Assembly: GCF_014279975.1 (NCBI RefSeq)
Contig: NZ_CP047936.1
Span: forward strand, 2,604,001-2,668,000
Source: Synechococcus sp. BIOS-U3-1
GTDB lineage: Bacteria; Cyanobacteriota; Cyanobacteriia; PCC-6307; Cyanobiaceae
Direction of reading: 5' to 3'
DNA: 64,000 bases
A model generated the notes under the pieces. That model was not told where the DNA came from. It worked only from the letters and a program-made list of their open reading frames with translations, and did no database searches. This document shows, piece by piece, positions 9,099 to 17,261 of this stretch. A program made the translations under genes and the position numbers. Each line of letters begins with the position of its first letter. Within the stretch, counting starts at the first letter, position 1.

Positions 9099-10369
9099 GC
9101 CAACTGCTCTGGGAAATCCTTGGCTGGCTTGGATATCTGCAGCGAAGTGCTGTCGTCGCCCAAGTGCTGCTGATCGCTGGACTCAGCGTGGGATGGCGGC
9201 TGATCAACCCGCAACGCCGGCTTGAAAACCTCTACCCAGCACTGCGATTGCTGGTGGCGCCCATCGCCATGTTGTTGATCGCCTGGCTGATCGAGCTTCC
9301 AGGCGGAACAACTGGGCTGGTCAGCTATGCCGGCCTCTGTTGGCTGGGCTGGAATCTGCTCAACCTTTTGAACCGGCTGCTGCAGCTACTGCTTCCTGCC
9401 TCCAGCATTCATCAACTTGAAAGTCGTCTGCTCAGACCGCTGTTCCTGGTTCTGGTGGGCCTGAATCTGATCAGCAAGTTCGACAATCCAGCTGATCTCG
9501 GCGTGATCAAGCTGGGCAGCCTCTTCGGCGAGATCCTCACCGTGAACAATCTGGTCATCGCCATGGTGGTGACCTATTTGCTGCTCGTGGGCACCAAGCT
9601 TCCAGCCGCTGGGGTGGCCTGGGTGCTGCAGAAGCTCCTCGGCTGCAGTAACAGCAGCCGAAAGGCTCTTGAACTGATCATCCGCTACGTGGTCGTTGGC
9701 ATCGGCTTCACAGCCGTGGGGTTTCACATCGGTCTGAACTCCACGGCTCTGGTCGCCATCGCAGGTGGACTCTCCGTAGGCCTTGGTTTCGGCATCAAGG
9801 AAGTGTTCTCCAACTTCATCAGCGGCATCTGGCTGCTGTTTGAGGGGTCAGTACGTCCGGGAGAGATCTTGATGGTGGATGGAGATCCTTGCGAAGTGCG
9901 CAAGCTGGGCCTGCGCGCCACCCTGCTCTGGCGAGATCGAGACAACGCGGAACTGCTGATTCCCAATCAGATGTTTTTCACCGCGCAAGCCACCAGTTAC
10001 ACCGCCACCGACCGAATGCGGCGCAGTGAGATCCGTGTTGGCGCCGCCTATCGCCATGATCCCCAGGTTGTGCTGAAGCTCCTTGAGCAAACAGCTCTGG
10101 AAGTGCCCAGAGTGCTGAATGATCCAGCGCCGAGGGCGCTGCAGGTGCACTACGGCGACTCCGCCATCGAATACTCACTGCGCTACTGGATCTCCGACCC
10201 CATGAGCAACATCGGCATTGTGAGTGAGGTGAACCAAGCAATCTGGACAGCGTTCAAACGGGAGGGGATTGAAATTCCTTTCCCACAACAGGTCAACACC
10301 GTTAGTGAGATTCCAGCGTTCAGGAGCGAGCCAAGCGCCGGAGATAGCCCTCCTGGGTCCCCGCATTGA
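9095..10369 (+). CDS. MscS-family mechanosensitive channel, copy 2
   Basis: 424-residue MscS-type channel. Several N-terminal membrane segments precede the pore helix AGGLSVGLGFGIKEVF (about 226-241), then SGIWLLFEG, the beta domain (PGEILMVDGDPC, LLIPNQMFF) and the C-terminal alpha/beta domain (about 300-395). A hydrophilic tail of about 25 residues is absent from copy 1. It starts inside the stop of the binding-lipoprotein gene. The 3' end overlaps the convergent oxygenase gene by 50 bp. Confidence 0.88.
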   Translation: MSQLLWEILGWLGYLQRSAVVAQVLLIAGLSVGWRLINPQRRLENLYPALRLLVAPIAMLLIAWLIELPGGTTGLVSYAGLCWLGWNLLNLLNRLLQLLLPASSIHQLESRLLRPLFLVLVGLNLISKFDNPADLGVIKLGSLFGEILTVNNLVIAMVVTYLLLVGTKLPAAGVAWVLQKLLGCSNSSRKALELIIRYVVVGIGFTAVGFHIGLNSTALVAIAGGLSVGLGFGIKEVFSNFISGIWLLFEGSVRPGEILMVDGDPCEVRKLGLRATLLWRDRDNAELLIPNQMFFTAQATSYTATDRMRRSEIRVGAAYRHDPQVVLKLLEQTALEVPRVLNDPAPRALQVHYGDSAIEYSLRYWISDPMSNIGIVSEVNQAIWTAFKREGIEIPFPQQVNTVSEIPAFRSEPSAGDSPPGSPH

Positions 10370-10964
10370 TCCAGCCTGTGGCGATGGTTTTGCTGTGCTT
10401 CTGCGTCACCCTGCCGCGGTGGATGTGACTGGGACCAGCAGGAAAAATCAGCAGTTTCCCCCGCACCGCCTCCTCGTGATGCCGCTGCCAATGAAACTCC
10501 GTTCCGGCCTCAGCCACGGAGTCGCAGTAGAGAATCCAGGCCAGGACGCGATGAACAGGCTCCGTGGCCTCATCGCTGATGGTCCAGTCGCAATGCCACT
10601 GACGAAATCCCTCACCGGGCGCGTAGCGCTGCAGATTGAAGATCGGCAACACGAAGAGAGCCTGCTCAGGACAAACCTCACGGAACAGGGGCCGTTCGGC
10701 CAAGTAGCGATCCAAACCCGCAGTGACGCCACGGACAATCACCTCCGAGATGGCACAGGACTCAGGATCCTCGCGATCGATGGCCACCAGGCTGATATCG
10801 GTGCTCAGCTTCGACGGCTGCTGATCTCCGGCAGGACCGAAGGCGATGCCAGGACGGTGTAAGTCGGTGCGACGATCAAAGAACGCCATCACCGCATCAG
10901 CTACGGCTTCGTAGCCGGCATTGCCGTAGTGACCGATCAGGCTGATGTCGTTTTGCTCTGACAT
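10320..10964 (-). CDS. 2-oxoglutarate/Fe(II)-dependent oxygenase (prolyl 4-hydroxylase-like)
   Basis: 214-residue double-stranded beta-helix dioxygenase. The iron triad is visible as H124-x-D126 (WHCDWT) and a distal His in SHIHRG (about 180-182), followed by a Lys in KTIATGW that would bind 2-oxoglutarate. Members hydroxylate protein residues or small molecules; the substrate cannot be read here. The start overlaps the stop of the upstream gene by one base (TGATG), so both form an operon. The 3' end overlaps the convergent MscS gene. Confidence 0.8.
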   Translation of the reverse strand: MSEQNDISLIGHYGNAGYEAVADAVMAFFDRRTDLHRPGIAFGPAGDQQPSKLSTDISLVAIDREDPESCAISEVIVRGVTAGLDRYLAERPLFREVCPEQALFVLPIFNLQRYAPGEGFRQWHCDWTISDEATEPVHRVLAWILYCDSVAEAGTEFHWQRHHEEAVRGKLLIFPAGPSHIHRGRVTQKHSKTIATGWINAGTQEGYLRRLARS

Positions 10965-11413
10965 CAGCCCTTCCAGGGAATCGTCACCACAGCCTCCAGC
11001 TGCTGCCAGCGACTGCGATCCGCAACAACCCGACCAGTCAGTCCCACCCGGTCTAGAGCTGCCGAGAGTCGATCAGCGTCAAGCACGGCAGGGTCCTGGG
11101 GAGCCTGCGACAACAGCAAGACCTGCTGTTCAGCTGGATCCGCAAGCACCTGAAGTTCCAGATCCGCAAGCTCTCGCTCAAAGAAGGTTCGACGCAGACG
11201 CGAGGTGATGCGTTCACCAAGGGCAGAGGCGAAATGCTCAAGGGTGTCGCGTTCTCCGGACAAGCCGCAATTGAGCGAAAGCCAGATCATCAACTTGGCC
11301 CAGCTATCAACAGTCCAGAGCGGCTGAAAACTCTCGCGGTGCTGGCGAATCAGTTCCAGCAGGGCAAAGTCCACAAGCGTGCCCTGCAACTGTTCGGCAT
11401 CCGGACGACTCAT
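10964..11413 (-). CDS. Conserved hypothetical protein (operon partner of the oxygenase)
   Basis: 149-residue soluble protein; the ATG at 11413 is preferred over an in-frame GTG four codons upstream. The N-terminal half is helical and Trp-rich (around PLWTVDSWAKL), the C-terminal half is acidic and Leu-rich with a final VTIPWKG. No catalytic motif is recognised. The one-base overlap with the following oxygenase gene suggests shared expression. Probably a lineage-specific cyanobacterial protein. Confidence 0.7.
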   Translation of the reverse strand: MSRPDAEQLQGTLVDFALLELIRQHRESFQPLWTVDSWAKLMIWLSLNCGLSGERDTLEHFASALGERITSRLRRTFFERELADLELQVLADPAEQQVLLLSQAPQDPAVLDADRLSAALDRVGLTGRVVADRSRWQQLEAVVTIPWKG

Positions 11414-11481
11414 GCTGACCCTCACTTGAAGACATCCTCTCCCCCGGGGGTCAGACTGGTGCTGCGCATCTACGCCTGACC

Positions 11482-11739
11482 ATGACCCTGGATCTCAACG
11501 ATCCCGAACTCGAGTTCTCGGATCTGGTTTATGCCTATCAGAGCTGGGTGATGGCCATCATCAATGACGAAAAGCTCGAGGGAGAGGAAACCCTTCTCAC
11601 TGACGAGATCGCTGAAGATGCTCTGAACTCAATGCGTTTCCTGCCTGGTGAGGTAACCAGCGCGATCGAAACCTCGTTAGCGCGGGTCTACGACGTGGAT
11701 GCGGACGAGCTGGCCAACTTGCTCTTCCCCGAAGACTGA
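11482..11739 (+). CDS. Small acidic conserved cyanobacterial protein
   Basis: 85-residue, strongly acidic, fully soluble protein (MTLDLNDPELEFSDL start, LLFPED end) with helical amphipathic segments and a DVDADELAN stretch. It has no signal peptide or membrane segment. It lies alone between a leftward operon and the SDR gene. Codon use matches the core genes around it. Function unknown; its regular composition and clean ATG make it a convincing gene. Confidence 0.72.
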   Translation: MTLDLNDPELEFSDLVYAYQSWVMAIINDEKLEGEETLLTDEIAEDALNSMRFLPGEVTSAIETSLARVYDVDADELANLLFPED

Positions 11740-11777
11740 GCGAACCCGCGAAACTGAACGAGCACTGACATCGCCGC

Positions 11778-12698
11778 ATGGGCTGGACCATCGACGACAT
11801 CCCTGACCTGCGAGGACGGATCGCTCTCGTTACGGGGGCCAATAGTGGTCTCGGCCTCGAGACCACGCGGGCCTTGCTTCGGTCAGGAGCAACTGTGTTG
11901 ATGGCCTGTCGCAGCAGGCGCAAAGGAGAGGCGGCACGCGCCGAACTGCTGGAGCTGGGGTCTTCTGGCGTCGACCTGCTCGACCTGGACTTAGCTGATC
12001 TTGACAACGTCGATGCCTGCTGCCGAGAAGTGCAATCGCGCTACGAGCGATTGGATCTTCTGATCAACAACGCCGGACTGATGGCGCCTCCCCGTCTGCT
12101 GAGCCAACAGGGCCATGAAATGCAGTTCGCTGTGAATCACCTTGGCCACTTCGCGCTGACCCAGGCCCTTCTGCCTCTGATGGAGGGCCGTGAGCAGGCG
12201 CGAGTTGTCACCGTCACCTCAGGAGCGCAATATTTCGGCAAGATCGCTTGGGACGACCTGAGCAGTGAACAGAACTACGACCGCTGGAAGGCTTACGGCC
12301 AGAGCAAGTTGGCCAACGTGATGTTTGCAGTGGAATTGAATCAGCGTCTCGAGCAGTCGGGAAGCACCGTGAGATCGCTGGCAGCCCATCCAGGCCTGGC
12401 GAAAACGAATCTTCAACCACTATCCGTGGCATCCAGTGGTGCCTGGCAGGAAGCCCTGGCTTACCGATTGATGGATCCCCTGTTCCAGAGCGCAGCCGAG
12501 GGGGCACTGCCGCAGCTATTGGCGGCAACATCCCCATCCGCAAAAGGTGGGGAGCATTACGGTCCCAGTCAGTTTGGAGGACTGCGTGGTGCTCCCAAAC
12601 AGCAGCCTGTGGCTCGCGCCGCTCGCAACCAGGACCAGAGATCCCGTCTTTGGGCAATCAGTGCCGAACTGATCCAAACCAGAAGCGCAGCGGTATGA
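11778..12698 (+). CDS. Short-chain dehydrogenase/reductase
   Basis: 306-residue NAD(P)-dependent oxidoreductase with a Rossmann fold. The cofactor motif TGANSGLG lies at 19-26, NNAG at 97-100, a catalytic Ser near 148 in VTSGA, and YxxxK at 173-177 (YGQSK). The overall pattern resembles retinol-dehydrogenase/protochlorophyllide-reductase-like SDRs, but no specific substrate can be assigned. It is followed 14 bp later by the Fur-family regulator gene in the same direction. Confidence 0.88.
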   Translation: MGWTIDDIPDLRGRIALVTGANSGLGLETTRALLRSGATVLMACRSRRKGEAARAELLELGSSGVDLLDLDLADLDNVDACCREVQSRYERLDLLINNAGLMAPPRLLSQQGHEMQFAVNHLGHFALTQALLPLMEGREQARVVTVTSGAQYFGKIAWDDLSSEQNYDRWKAYGQSKLANVMFAVELNQRLEQSGSTVRSLAAHPGLAKTNLQPLSVASSGAWQEALAYRLMDPLFQSAAEGALPQLLAATSPSAKGGEHYGPSQFGGLRGAPKQQPVARAARNQDQRSRLWAISAELIQTRSAAV

Positions 12699-12712
12699 GC
12701 TAGGAATTCAAC

Positions 12713-13108
12713 ATGGAGCAGCCAGGATCCACAGGGACGCAACGGCAGCAATTACTGCTGGAAGAATTGCATAAGAGTCAGTCCGAAATGACCGGCCAGC
12801 AGCTCCATCGGTGTCTGGAGGGGCAACCAGGTGCCATGGGACTTGCAACGGTTTATCGCAATCTGCGCAAACTCCATCAACAGGGCAAGGTGCGCTGCCG
12901 GCATCTGCCGACAGGTGAAGCGCTCTATGCACCCGTGGATCGAGATGAGCACCATCTCACCTGCGTGAGCTGCGGCAGCACTCAGATCTTGCAGCTCTGC
13001 CCGATTCATGAATTGAAAGTGAAGGCTCCAGAAACGGAGAACTTCAAGCTGATCTTTCACACGCTGGAATTCTTTGGGCTCTGCAACAGATGCCATACCA
13101 AGGACTGA
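12713..13108 (+). CDS. Fur-family metal/peroxide-responsive regulator (Zur- or PerR-like)
   Basis: 131-residue DNA-binding repressor. The winged helix includes ATVYRNLRKL (about 45-54), the metal-binding region EHHLTC (79-84), and two structural zinc pairs are visible: C84-x2-C87 and C124-x2-C127. Family members repress zinc uptake, iron uptake or peroxide defence. Sequence alone does not separate Zur from PerR; Zur is my first guess from the HHLTC pattern and the short length. Confidence 0.85.
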   Translation: MEQPGSTGTQRQQLLLEELHKSQSEMTGQQLHRCLEGQPGAMGLATVYRNLRKLHQQGKVRCRHLPTGEALYAPVDRDEHHLTCVSCGSTQILQLCPIHELKVKAPETENFKLIFHTLEFFGLCNRCHTKD

Positions 13109-13183
13109 ATCCCACCAATTCCAAATCAAACAAGCCTTAGCCCTGGTGATCCTTTTCAACAGGGTGTGATCAGACTGCTGAAC

Positions 13184-13456
13184 ATGCCAAACCGCAATCG
13201 GATCACCCAAGAAGCTCCAGTGAAGTCGGGAGGAGAGGGTTGGTTGGTCAATGGTGCACAAAAGCTGCTGGTGCAGTTCAAACCCGACACACCATCAGCC
13301 CAGGAGCAGTGGGTCTCCGTCAGAACCTACGGATGGGTGCCACCACATCCCCCCGAGCCTCAGTCACGACGACGAATGCTCAGGCAAAACGCCATCGAAG
13401 CTTGGGAGATGATGATCAAGACGGGTTGGCGACGCTGCTCACCGCCAGTCCACTAG
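13184..13456 (+). CDS. DUF1651 family small protein
   Basis: 90-residue basic protein with the DUF1651 layout known from marine picocyanobacteria: a GWLV start, LVQFKPD, WVSVRTYGW, PPHPPEP, an Arg-rich block and a C-terminal WEMMIKTGWRRC. A GTG at 13166 would add six residues. Function is unknown; the family is usually scattered in accessory regions, and this copy sits at the boundary of the AT-rich region that follows. Confidence 0.75.
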   Translation: MPNRNRITQEAPVKSGGEGWLVNGAQKLLVQFKPDTPSAQEQWVSVRTYGWVPPHPPEPQSRRRMLRQNAIEAWEMMIKTGWRRCSPPVH

Positions 13457-13470
13457 AGAGTCGCAGATGT

Positions 13471-13513
13471 GACTCTCCACAGGAAACATGACTCTCCAGT
13501 GACTCTCCACAGG
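13471..13513. repeat. Three short direct repeats GACTCTCCA
   Basis: GACTCTCCA occurs at 13471, 13490 and 13501; the first and third copies extend to GACTCTCCACAGG. An inverted GAGAGTC precedes them at about 13455. They lie just after the DUF1651 gene and before the leftward membrane-protein gene. They could be a processing or termination element, or a small repeat expansion. Confidence 0.5.
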
Positions 13514-13521
13514 CCCAAGCC

Positions 13522-13731
13522 TTAGCGAGGCATTGGCATCGGGGGCGCTGCTGATGGCTCAACACGATCAAGCGCAGTGTCCGTAGGCAGTCTGGAGGCG
13601 GTGGCTTGAGAAGCAGTCACAAGCCAGACCACCACAGCCAGCACGCTGACCCCTGCAAGAACCCCAAACGCTCGAAGCAGATGGTGCGTGATGTCGTCGG
13701 GATGCCGCTGAGGAGAGCTCGATGCCATCAA
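13522..13731 (-). CDS. Small single-pass membrane protein
   Basis: 69-residue protein with a polar N-terminus, one hydrophobic segment at about 20-43 (LLRAFGVLAGVSVLAVVVWL), and a Pro/Met-rich tail ending PPMPMPR. No family is recognised. It is transcribed toward the GACTCTCCA repeats. The clean hydrophobic helix and ATG support a gene, but no conservation evidence is available. Confidence 0.5.
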   Translation of the reverse strand: MMASSSPQRHPDDITHHLLRAFGVLAGVSVLAVVVWLVTASQATASRLPTDTALDRVEPSAAPPMPMPR

Positions 13732-13865
13732 GACTGTGCGGATGGTTCAGTTCTGGCCAACCCAGATCACCTGGGCAAGCAAATGCGCACTTATTTCCTG
13801 AATTGCTGAAGCGTTTGCAGACCGCTCAGAACCAGGGCTAGAGCGAATGGATGCCATCCATCTCT

Positions 13866-14030
13866 ATGACAAGCAGCACTGACCATTCCGAATCCCTGCT
13901 GGAGGATGTCGTCGCAGAGGAAATTGCCCTCCAGATTGACCACATCGCTGAGTCGCTGCAACGCGAAGGGTGGCCGATGCCGCTAGTGAAACGTTTCATG
14001 CACCGTGCAGTCGAAAACCTGCCTGGGTAA
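13866..14030 (+). CDS. Small helical hypothetical protein
   Basis: 54-residue acidic reading frame (MTSSTDHSES start, HRAVENLPG end) predicted to be helical and soluble: EEIALQIDHIAESLQREGWPMP. An in-frame ATG at 13851 would add five residues. The amphipathic pattern and sensible codon use suggest a real gene. Function unknown. Confidence 0.5.
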   Translation: MTSSTDHSESLLEDVVAEEIALQIDHIAESLQREGWPMPLVKRFMHRAVENLPG

Positions 14031-14097
14031 CGGGCGGGAAAGTGTCCCGCACTTGGGACAGCCAACGATGAATTTGCTGCGGCGGAACCCATCTGGA

Positions 14098-14191
14098 AAG
14101 GTCCTGAAACCGAACCTGCATGGTCGGCTGTCCTCTCTTCCAGGGAGTTAACAGCAGGCGTAGACCGAACAGGTCCCACTCGGAGACATCC
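14098..14191 (+). promoter_or_regulatory. Leader/upstream region of hli gene 1, shared with hli gene 2
   Basis: The 94 bases before this hli start align without gaps to the 94 bases before the hli gene at 16797, about 66 of 94 identical by hand count. The best-kept blocks are AAGGTCCT, AAACCGAAC, CGGCTGTCC, TAGACCGA, GGTCCCA and TCGGAGACA (which contains the ribosome binding site). Probably a conserved promoter plus 5' untranslated region. Confidence 0.65.
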
Positions 14192-14425
14192 ATGACAGCC
14201 ACAACACTTCAGGCACCCACTGGACTGGTGACTCATGATCTTGAAGGTCACGACAACGTCTACGCCAAGGAGCCACGTATGGAACTTGCAGGACCTGACG
14301 CAGGCTGGGGATTCCACGAACGGGCGGAGAAGTTGAACGGTCGCCTAGCCATGCTCGGGGTTATGGCTGCGATCGCAACAGAGTTGATCAGTGGCGAAGG
14401 GCTCCTCCACACCATTGGTCTTTAA
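14192..14425 (+). CDS. hli: High-light-inducible protein 1
   Basis: 77-residue single-helix chlorophyll-binding stress protein. The Hlip signature ERAEKLNGRLAMLG lies at about 47-60, followed by one membrane helix and a GEGLLHTIGL end. Hlips bind chlorophyll and carotenoids in thylakoids and help photosystem II assembly and photoprotection. The ATG at 14192 has GGAG 8-11 bases upstream; an in-frame start at 14120 would run through the conserved leader and is rejected. The hydrophilic N-terminus is longer than in the other two hli genes here. Confidence 0.9.
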   Translation: MTATTLQAPTGLVTHDLEGHDNVYAKEPRMELAGPDAGWGFHERAEKLNGRLAMLGVMAAIATELISGEGLLHTIGL

Positions 14426-14505
14426 AGGGGATCCATGCCAGATGTCGATCCTCTACAGATGTCTGGCTGATCAATCGTGAGGCGCAATCCCTCGATACAC
14501 AGACG

Positions 14506-14886
14506 TCAATGATTTGACTGCCCCATAGCGCAAGTCCCCCAAGTCGTCATTTGAATAGGATCACCATCTTCGGGAAAGCCGATTAAGTAGACACAGGAGT
14601 GTTCATCCTGGGGGACAAGCTTCGTAAGGATCAGGACTTCACCAGGCTTTTCAAGCCAACTTACAAGTTTGATTTTGTCATTGACTGCATTCACGACGTA
14701 AAAGGCCGGCTTGGACTCGGTATTTCCGGACAACTCAGTGCGAAAGGTCACGGCCGAGTTTGCTGGGTCCAGATTGAAAATATGATCCGGATCCAAACTG
14801 CATCGCAGTTCGTTGGACTGGCCTAAAACTGGAGCAGACAACATCAATGCCAAAATTGGCAAAATAAGCGTGAAGTCGGTCTTCAT
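14506..14886 (-). CDS. Secreted hypothetical protein
   Basis: 126-residue protein with a clear signal peptide (MKTDFTLILPILALMLSAPVLG, likely cleavage after about residue 22). The mature part has three Cys residues (in LRCSL, HSCVY and GTCAM) and a beta-rich pattern. No family recognised. AT-richer than core genes and convergent with hli gene 1. Confidence 0.62.
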   Translation of the reverse strand: MKTDFTLILPILALMLSAPVLGQSNELRCSLDPDHIFNLDPANSAVTFRTELSGNTESKPAFYVVNAVNDKIKLVSWLEKPGEVLILTKLVPQDEHSCVYLIGFPEDGDPIQMTTWGTCAMGQSNH

Positions 14887-14975
14887 CCTTGTCAGTCAGA
14901 TTTACAAGTCTGCACTAATCATTTTTACATCTACAGACAATTCACGAAGACCCTCTTCACGAAAAGACCCTTGCA

Positions 14976-15161
14976 TTAGCCAGATGCATCGCAACGCTCG
15001 TGATAGTCGAGAAACTCCCTCACTTGTAGGTCTGGCATATTCATGATCTTTGTCATGAGATCCTGCCTATAGCTGTATAAGCCTTTGCAGCCTTTCAGTG
15101 GTTCGAGCAACAGCTCAAGCAAATGGGCTTTGGCACTTGTTCCAGACATTGATTGTCTCAT
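14976..15161 (-). CDS. Possible small hypothetical protein
   Basis: 61-residue soluble reading frame with two likely helices (HLLELLLEPLKG and QDLMTKIMNM) and a charged end (REFLDYHERCD). No ribosome binding site stands out and no family is recognised. It could be spurious; kept because its composition is protein-like and nothing overlaps it convincingly. Confidence 0.35.
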   Translation of the reverse strand: MRQSMSGTSAKAHLLELLLEPLKGCKGLYSYRQDLMTKIMNMPDLQVREFLDYHERCDASG

Positions 15162-15599
15162 TCAAATTATCCTGTTGATGACAAGGGGTTATCGGATAAG
15201 GGATCAGCACAACGAGAGCGCGCTGCTTTGTCCTCAAGCGATATTGCGAGGCTCTCAGCTACGACGCGGTGGCTTCCAACTCAAACAATTCTCATCAGCG
15301 GTCAGCGCTGCAAGGCACAAAGATGGCCGAAGGGTAGCTTTCGCTCGGTCCACGATGACCCGCGCCCGGCGACAGTGACAGCGTGAATAGGGGAAAATGT
15401 CATTTGCTTAGCCTGAGTTGGGGAGGTCATGCCTCCGAGAATTCCAGCATCGTTGAAACAAGCTGAATTCACATCACCCGAAAGTGTGATCGAACAGGCC
15501 ATTGAATCCCCCAATCGAGGGGTGAATCGCTAACTAAAATTCTGCATTTTATTGAGGTGGGAACATAATGAATAACGGATCTTGACCGCCGATCTCACC
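15162..15599. other. Gene-poor stretch
   Basis: No convincing large gene. One mini reading frame at 15429-15533 (34 residues, MPPRIPASLKQ start) has GGGAGG just before its ATG and could be a small protein. An inverted motif lies at about 15469-15491 (TCACATCACCC then GTGTGATC); a related TTCACATCACCC is found near 23285. Confidence 0.4.
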
Positions 15600-16196
15600 A
15601 TGCGCATCGCCATCAGTGGATCCCACTCTCTCGGCAAAAGCACCTTGGTCTGGGATTGGGTGAAACGGCATCCCCAATACACACGTGAAGAAGAGCCGTT
15701 TCGCGCCCTCGATAGCGAAATGTATGACATCCGATTTCGGCAGGAAAGCAACCGCCTTCACAACGGCATACAGATGTATTACAACGCTAGTCGCGTGAAT
15801 CTTTATTCCTCAATCAACGACTGCGTGATATTCGACCGTGCTCCGGTGGATTACATCGCATACTCGCAATACACAGCTGACAAGGAAGCAACAGATATTG
15901 ATGATGCATTTGTGGCAGCAATGGTGCCAAGAGTCAGGGAAACTCTGCAACGGCTTGACCTCTTGGTCTTTATTCCCATGACGGATCGCTGGCCAGTGGA
16001 GCTGGAGGATGACGGCATCAGACCTGTCGATCTTCCCTACCGAGCAGAGGTGGATGCGCTCTTTAAACAGATCTACCGAGATGAACGCTTCTCAGTCATA
16101 CCGGAAATGAATCGGCCGAAGCTGATTGAGCTCTGGGGCTCCCGTGGCCAAAGGCTAGAGCGACTCCAGCAAGCAGCCGCGTCATGCATACCCTGA
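15600..16196 (+). CDS. NadR-like P-loop ATPase/kinase
   Basis: 198-residue P-loop protein. Walker A is GSHSLGKST at residues 7-15 from the ATG at 15600 (a TTG at 15582 would add six residues). DCVIFDRAPVDYI supplies a Walker-B-like Asp and a lid region follows. The arrangement resembles AAA_28/NadR-type nucleoside or nicotinamide-riboside kinases. The substrate is unassigned. It stands alone in the accessory region. Confidence 0.72.
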   Translation: MRIAISGSHSLGKSTLVWDWVKRHPQYTREEEPFRALDSEMYDIRFRQESNRLHNGIQMYYNASRVNLYSSINDCVIFDRAPVDYIAYSQYTADKEATDIDDAFVAAMVPRVRETLQRLDLLVFIPMTDRWPVELEDDGIRPVDLPYRAEVDALFKQIYRDERFSVIPEMNRPKLIELWGSRGQRLERLQQAAASCIP

Positions 16197-16702
16197 TCGC
16201 TTGGGCAAAAGCATGGGGGCCCTGCAACTGAGCATTGCGAGACATGTGTCCCCTGCTTGACAGACACAACAACACATTTCGGAGATGGTGGGTTCAACCG
16301 CGATGGATCCAATGTCCAGAAGCAGTTGGCTGAAAAGCCCAACACGATGCTCAGCCGCCTCCACTTGGCAGACATCTCCTCCGCAGTCATCAGAGGAACC
16401 AAAGCAACAGGTCGAGATGATCTTGTCGATACCTTCACCTCTCGCCGAGGGGGCAAACAATCTGTCGTGCAAGCCTGTCTCTTAGACCTCTCCTGCAACC
16501 CTTAGGCAAGCTCAACAATCAACCGAAGAGGAGCGGTTGATCGGCAACGTTGACCAACCCGACGCTGCAATCCGCATTACGCCGCCGGGTTTGTCGAGAC
16601 GCACGTGGGCCTTTCATTTCCCCGCGGCGCAATGTTGGCAATTGAATGGGCGCTTCTGTGGCTGCCGATTACTGAACTGGCCACCGTTATGTCCAGCGAG
16701 GC
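16197..16702. other. No supported gene
   Basis: 506 bases with only short overlapping reading frames on both strands, none with a recognisable family, a good start or a membrane segment. The right edge joins the hli leader. Confidence 0.5.
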
Positions 16703-16796
16703 AAGGTCCTAAAACCGAACATTCTGAGGCGGCTGTCCCAGCTTCCTAGCGGCGTCGAGCGGTCATAGACCGATTGGGTCCCATTCGGAGACACCA
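16703..16796 (+). promoter_or_regulatory. Leader/upstream region of hli gene 2
   Basis: 94-base region aligning without gaps to 14098-14191 before hli gene 1. Includes GGTCCCATTCGGAGAC close to the ATG, with GGAG as ribosome binding site. Shared length and order suggest duplication together with the gene, or selection on a common light/stress promoter and untranslated region. Confidence 0.65.
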
Positions 16797-16982
16797 ATGA
16801 CTACTGCAACACTTCTGGCTGATGAGCGGTACTGGCAGAGCCTTGCCGCAGCTCAGATGCGCCGAGAGCGCCTGGCTAAGGCTGAACGCCTGAATGGACG
16901 TCTGGCCATGCTCGGCTTCATTGCACTGATCACCAGTGAAACCTTGCTCCACCAAGGGCTGCTGGTGGCGCTGCGTCTCTGA
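16797..16982 (+). CDS. hli: High-light-inducible protein 2
   Basis: 61-residue Hlip. The signature KAERLNGRLAMLGF lies at about 29-42 and a single thylakoid helix follows (IALITSETLL), ending LLVALRL. Role as for other Hlips: pigment-binding photoprotection around photosystem II. It begins MTTATLL, similar to MTATTL in hli gene 1, and shares its leader. Confidence 0.9.
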   Translation: MTTATLLADERYWQSLAAAQMRRERLAKAERLNGRLAMLGFIALITSETLLHQGLLVALRL

Positions 16983-17154
16983 TCCGGTTCGATTAAGACT
17001 TAGGCCAGATCCACAGGAATTCCGATTCTTTATCGCTGAATCGGACGCCATCCAAAGCTGCAGTACCGAAGTTGAGTCATGGTTGGTCATCGCTGGCCGA
17101 CTGGACAGCGCAGAAATCTCAAGTTGAATGACTACGACACGGATCCTCAATTTG

Positions 17155-17181
17155 CGCCCCCTTGAGAAAGGGGCGTTTTTT
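17155..17181 (+). terminator. Rho-independent terminator
   Basis: CGCCCC (17155-17160) pairs with GGGGCG (17170-17175), followed by six T residues. It lies 170 bp after hli gene 2 and would end its transcript before the next gene. Confidence 0.8.
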
Positions 17182-17261
17182 GTGGAGACCCGGTCAGGCC
17201 TCTGAACAGCTGAGCGCCTTGTTGAATGCACTCACGAGTAAGGTCAACATCCTTAATCGAG

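Noticed and set aside
16537-16749. 70-codon frame before hli gene 2
   Set aside because: Runs into the conserved hli leader, has no recognisable fold and many Cys/Trp/Pro residues.
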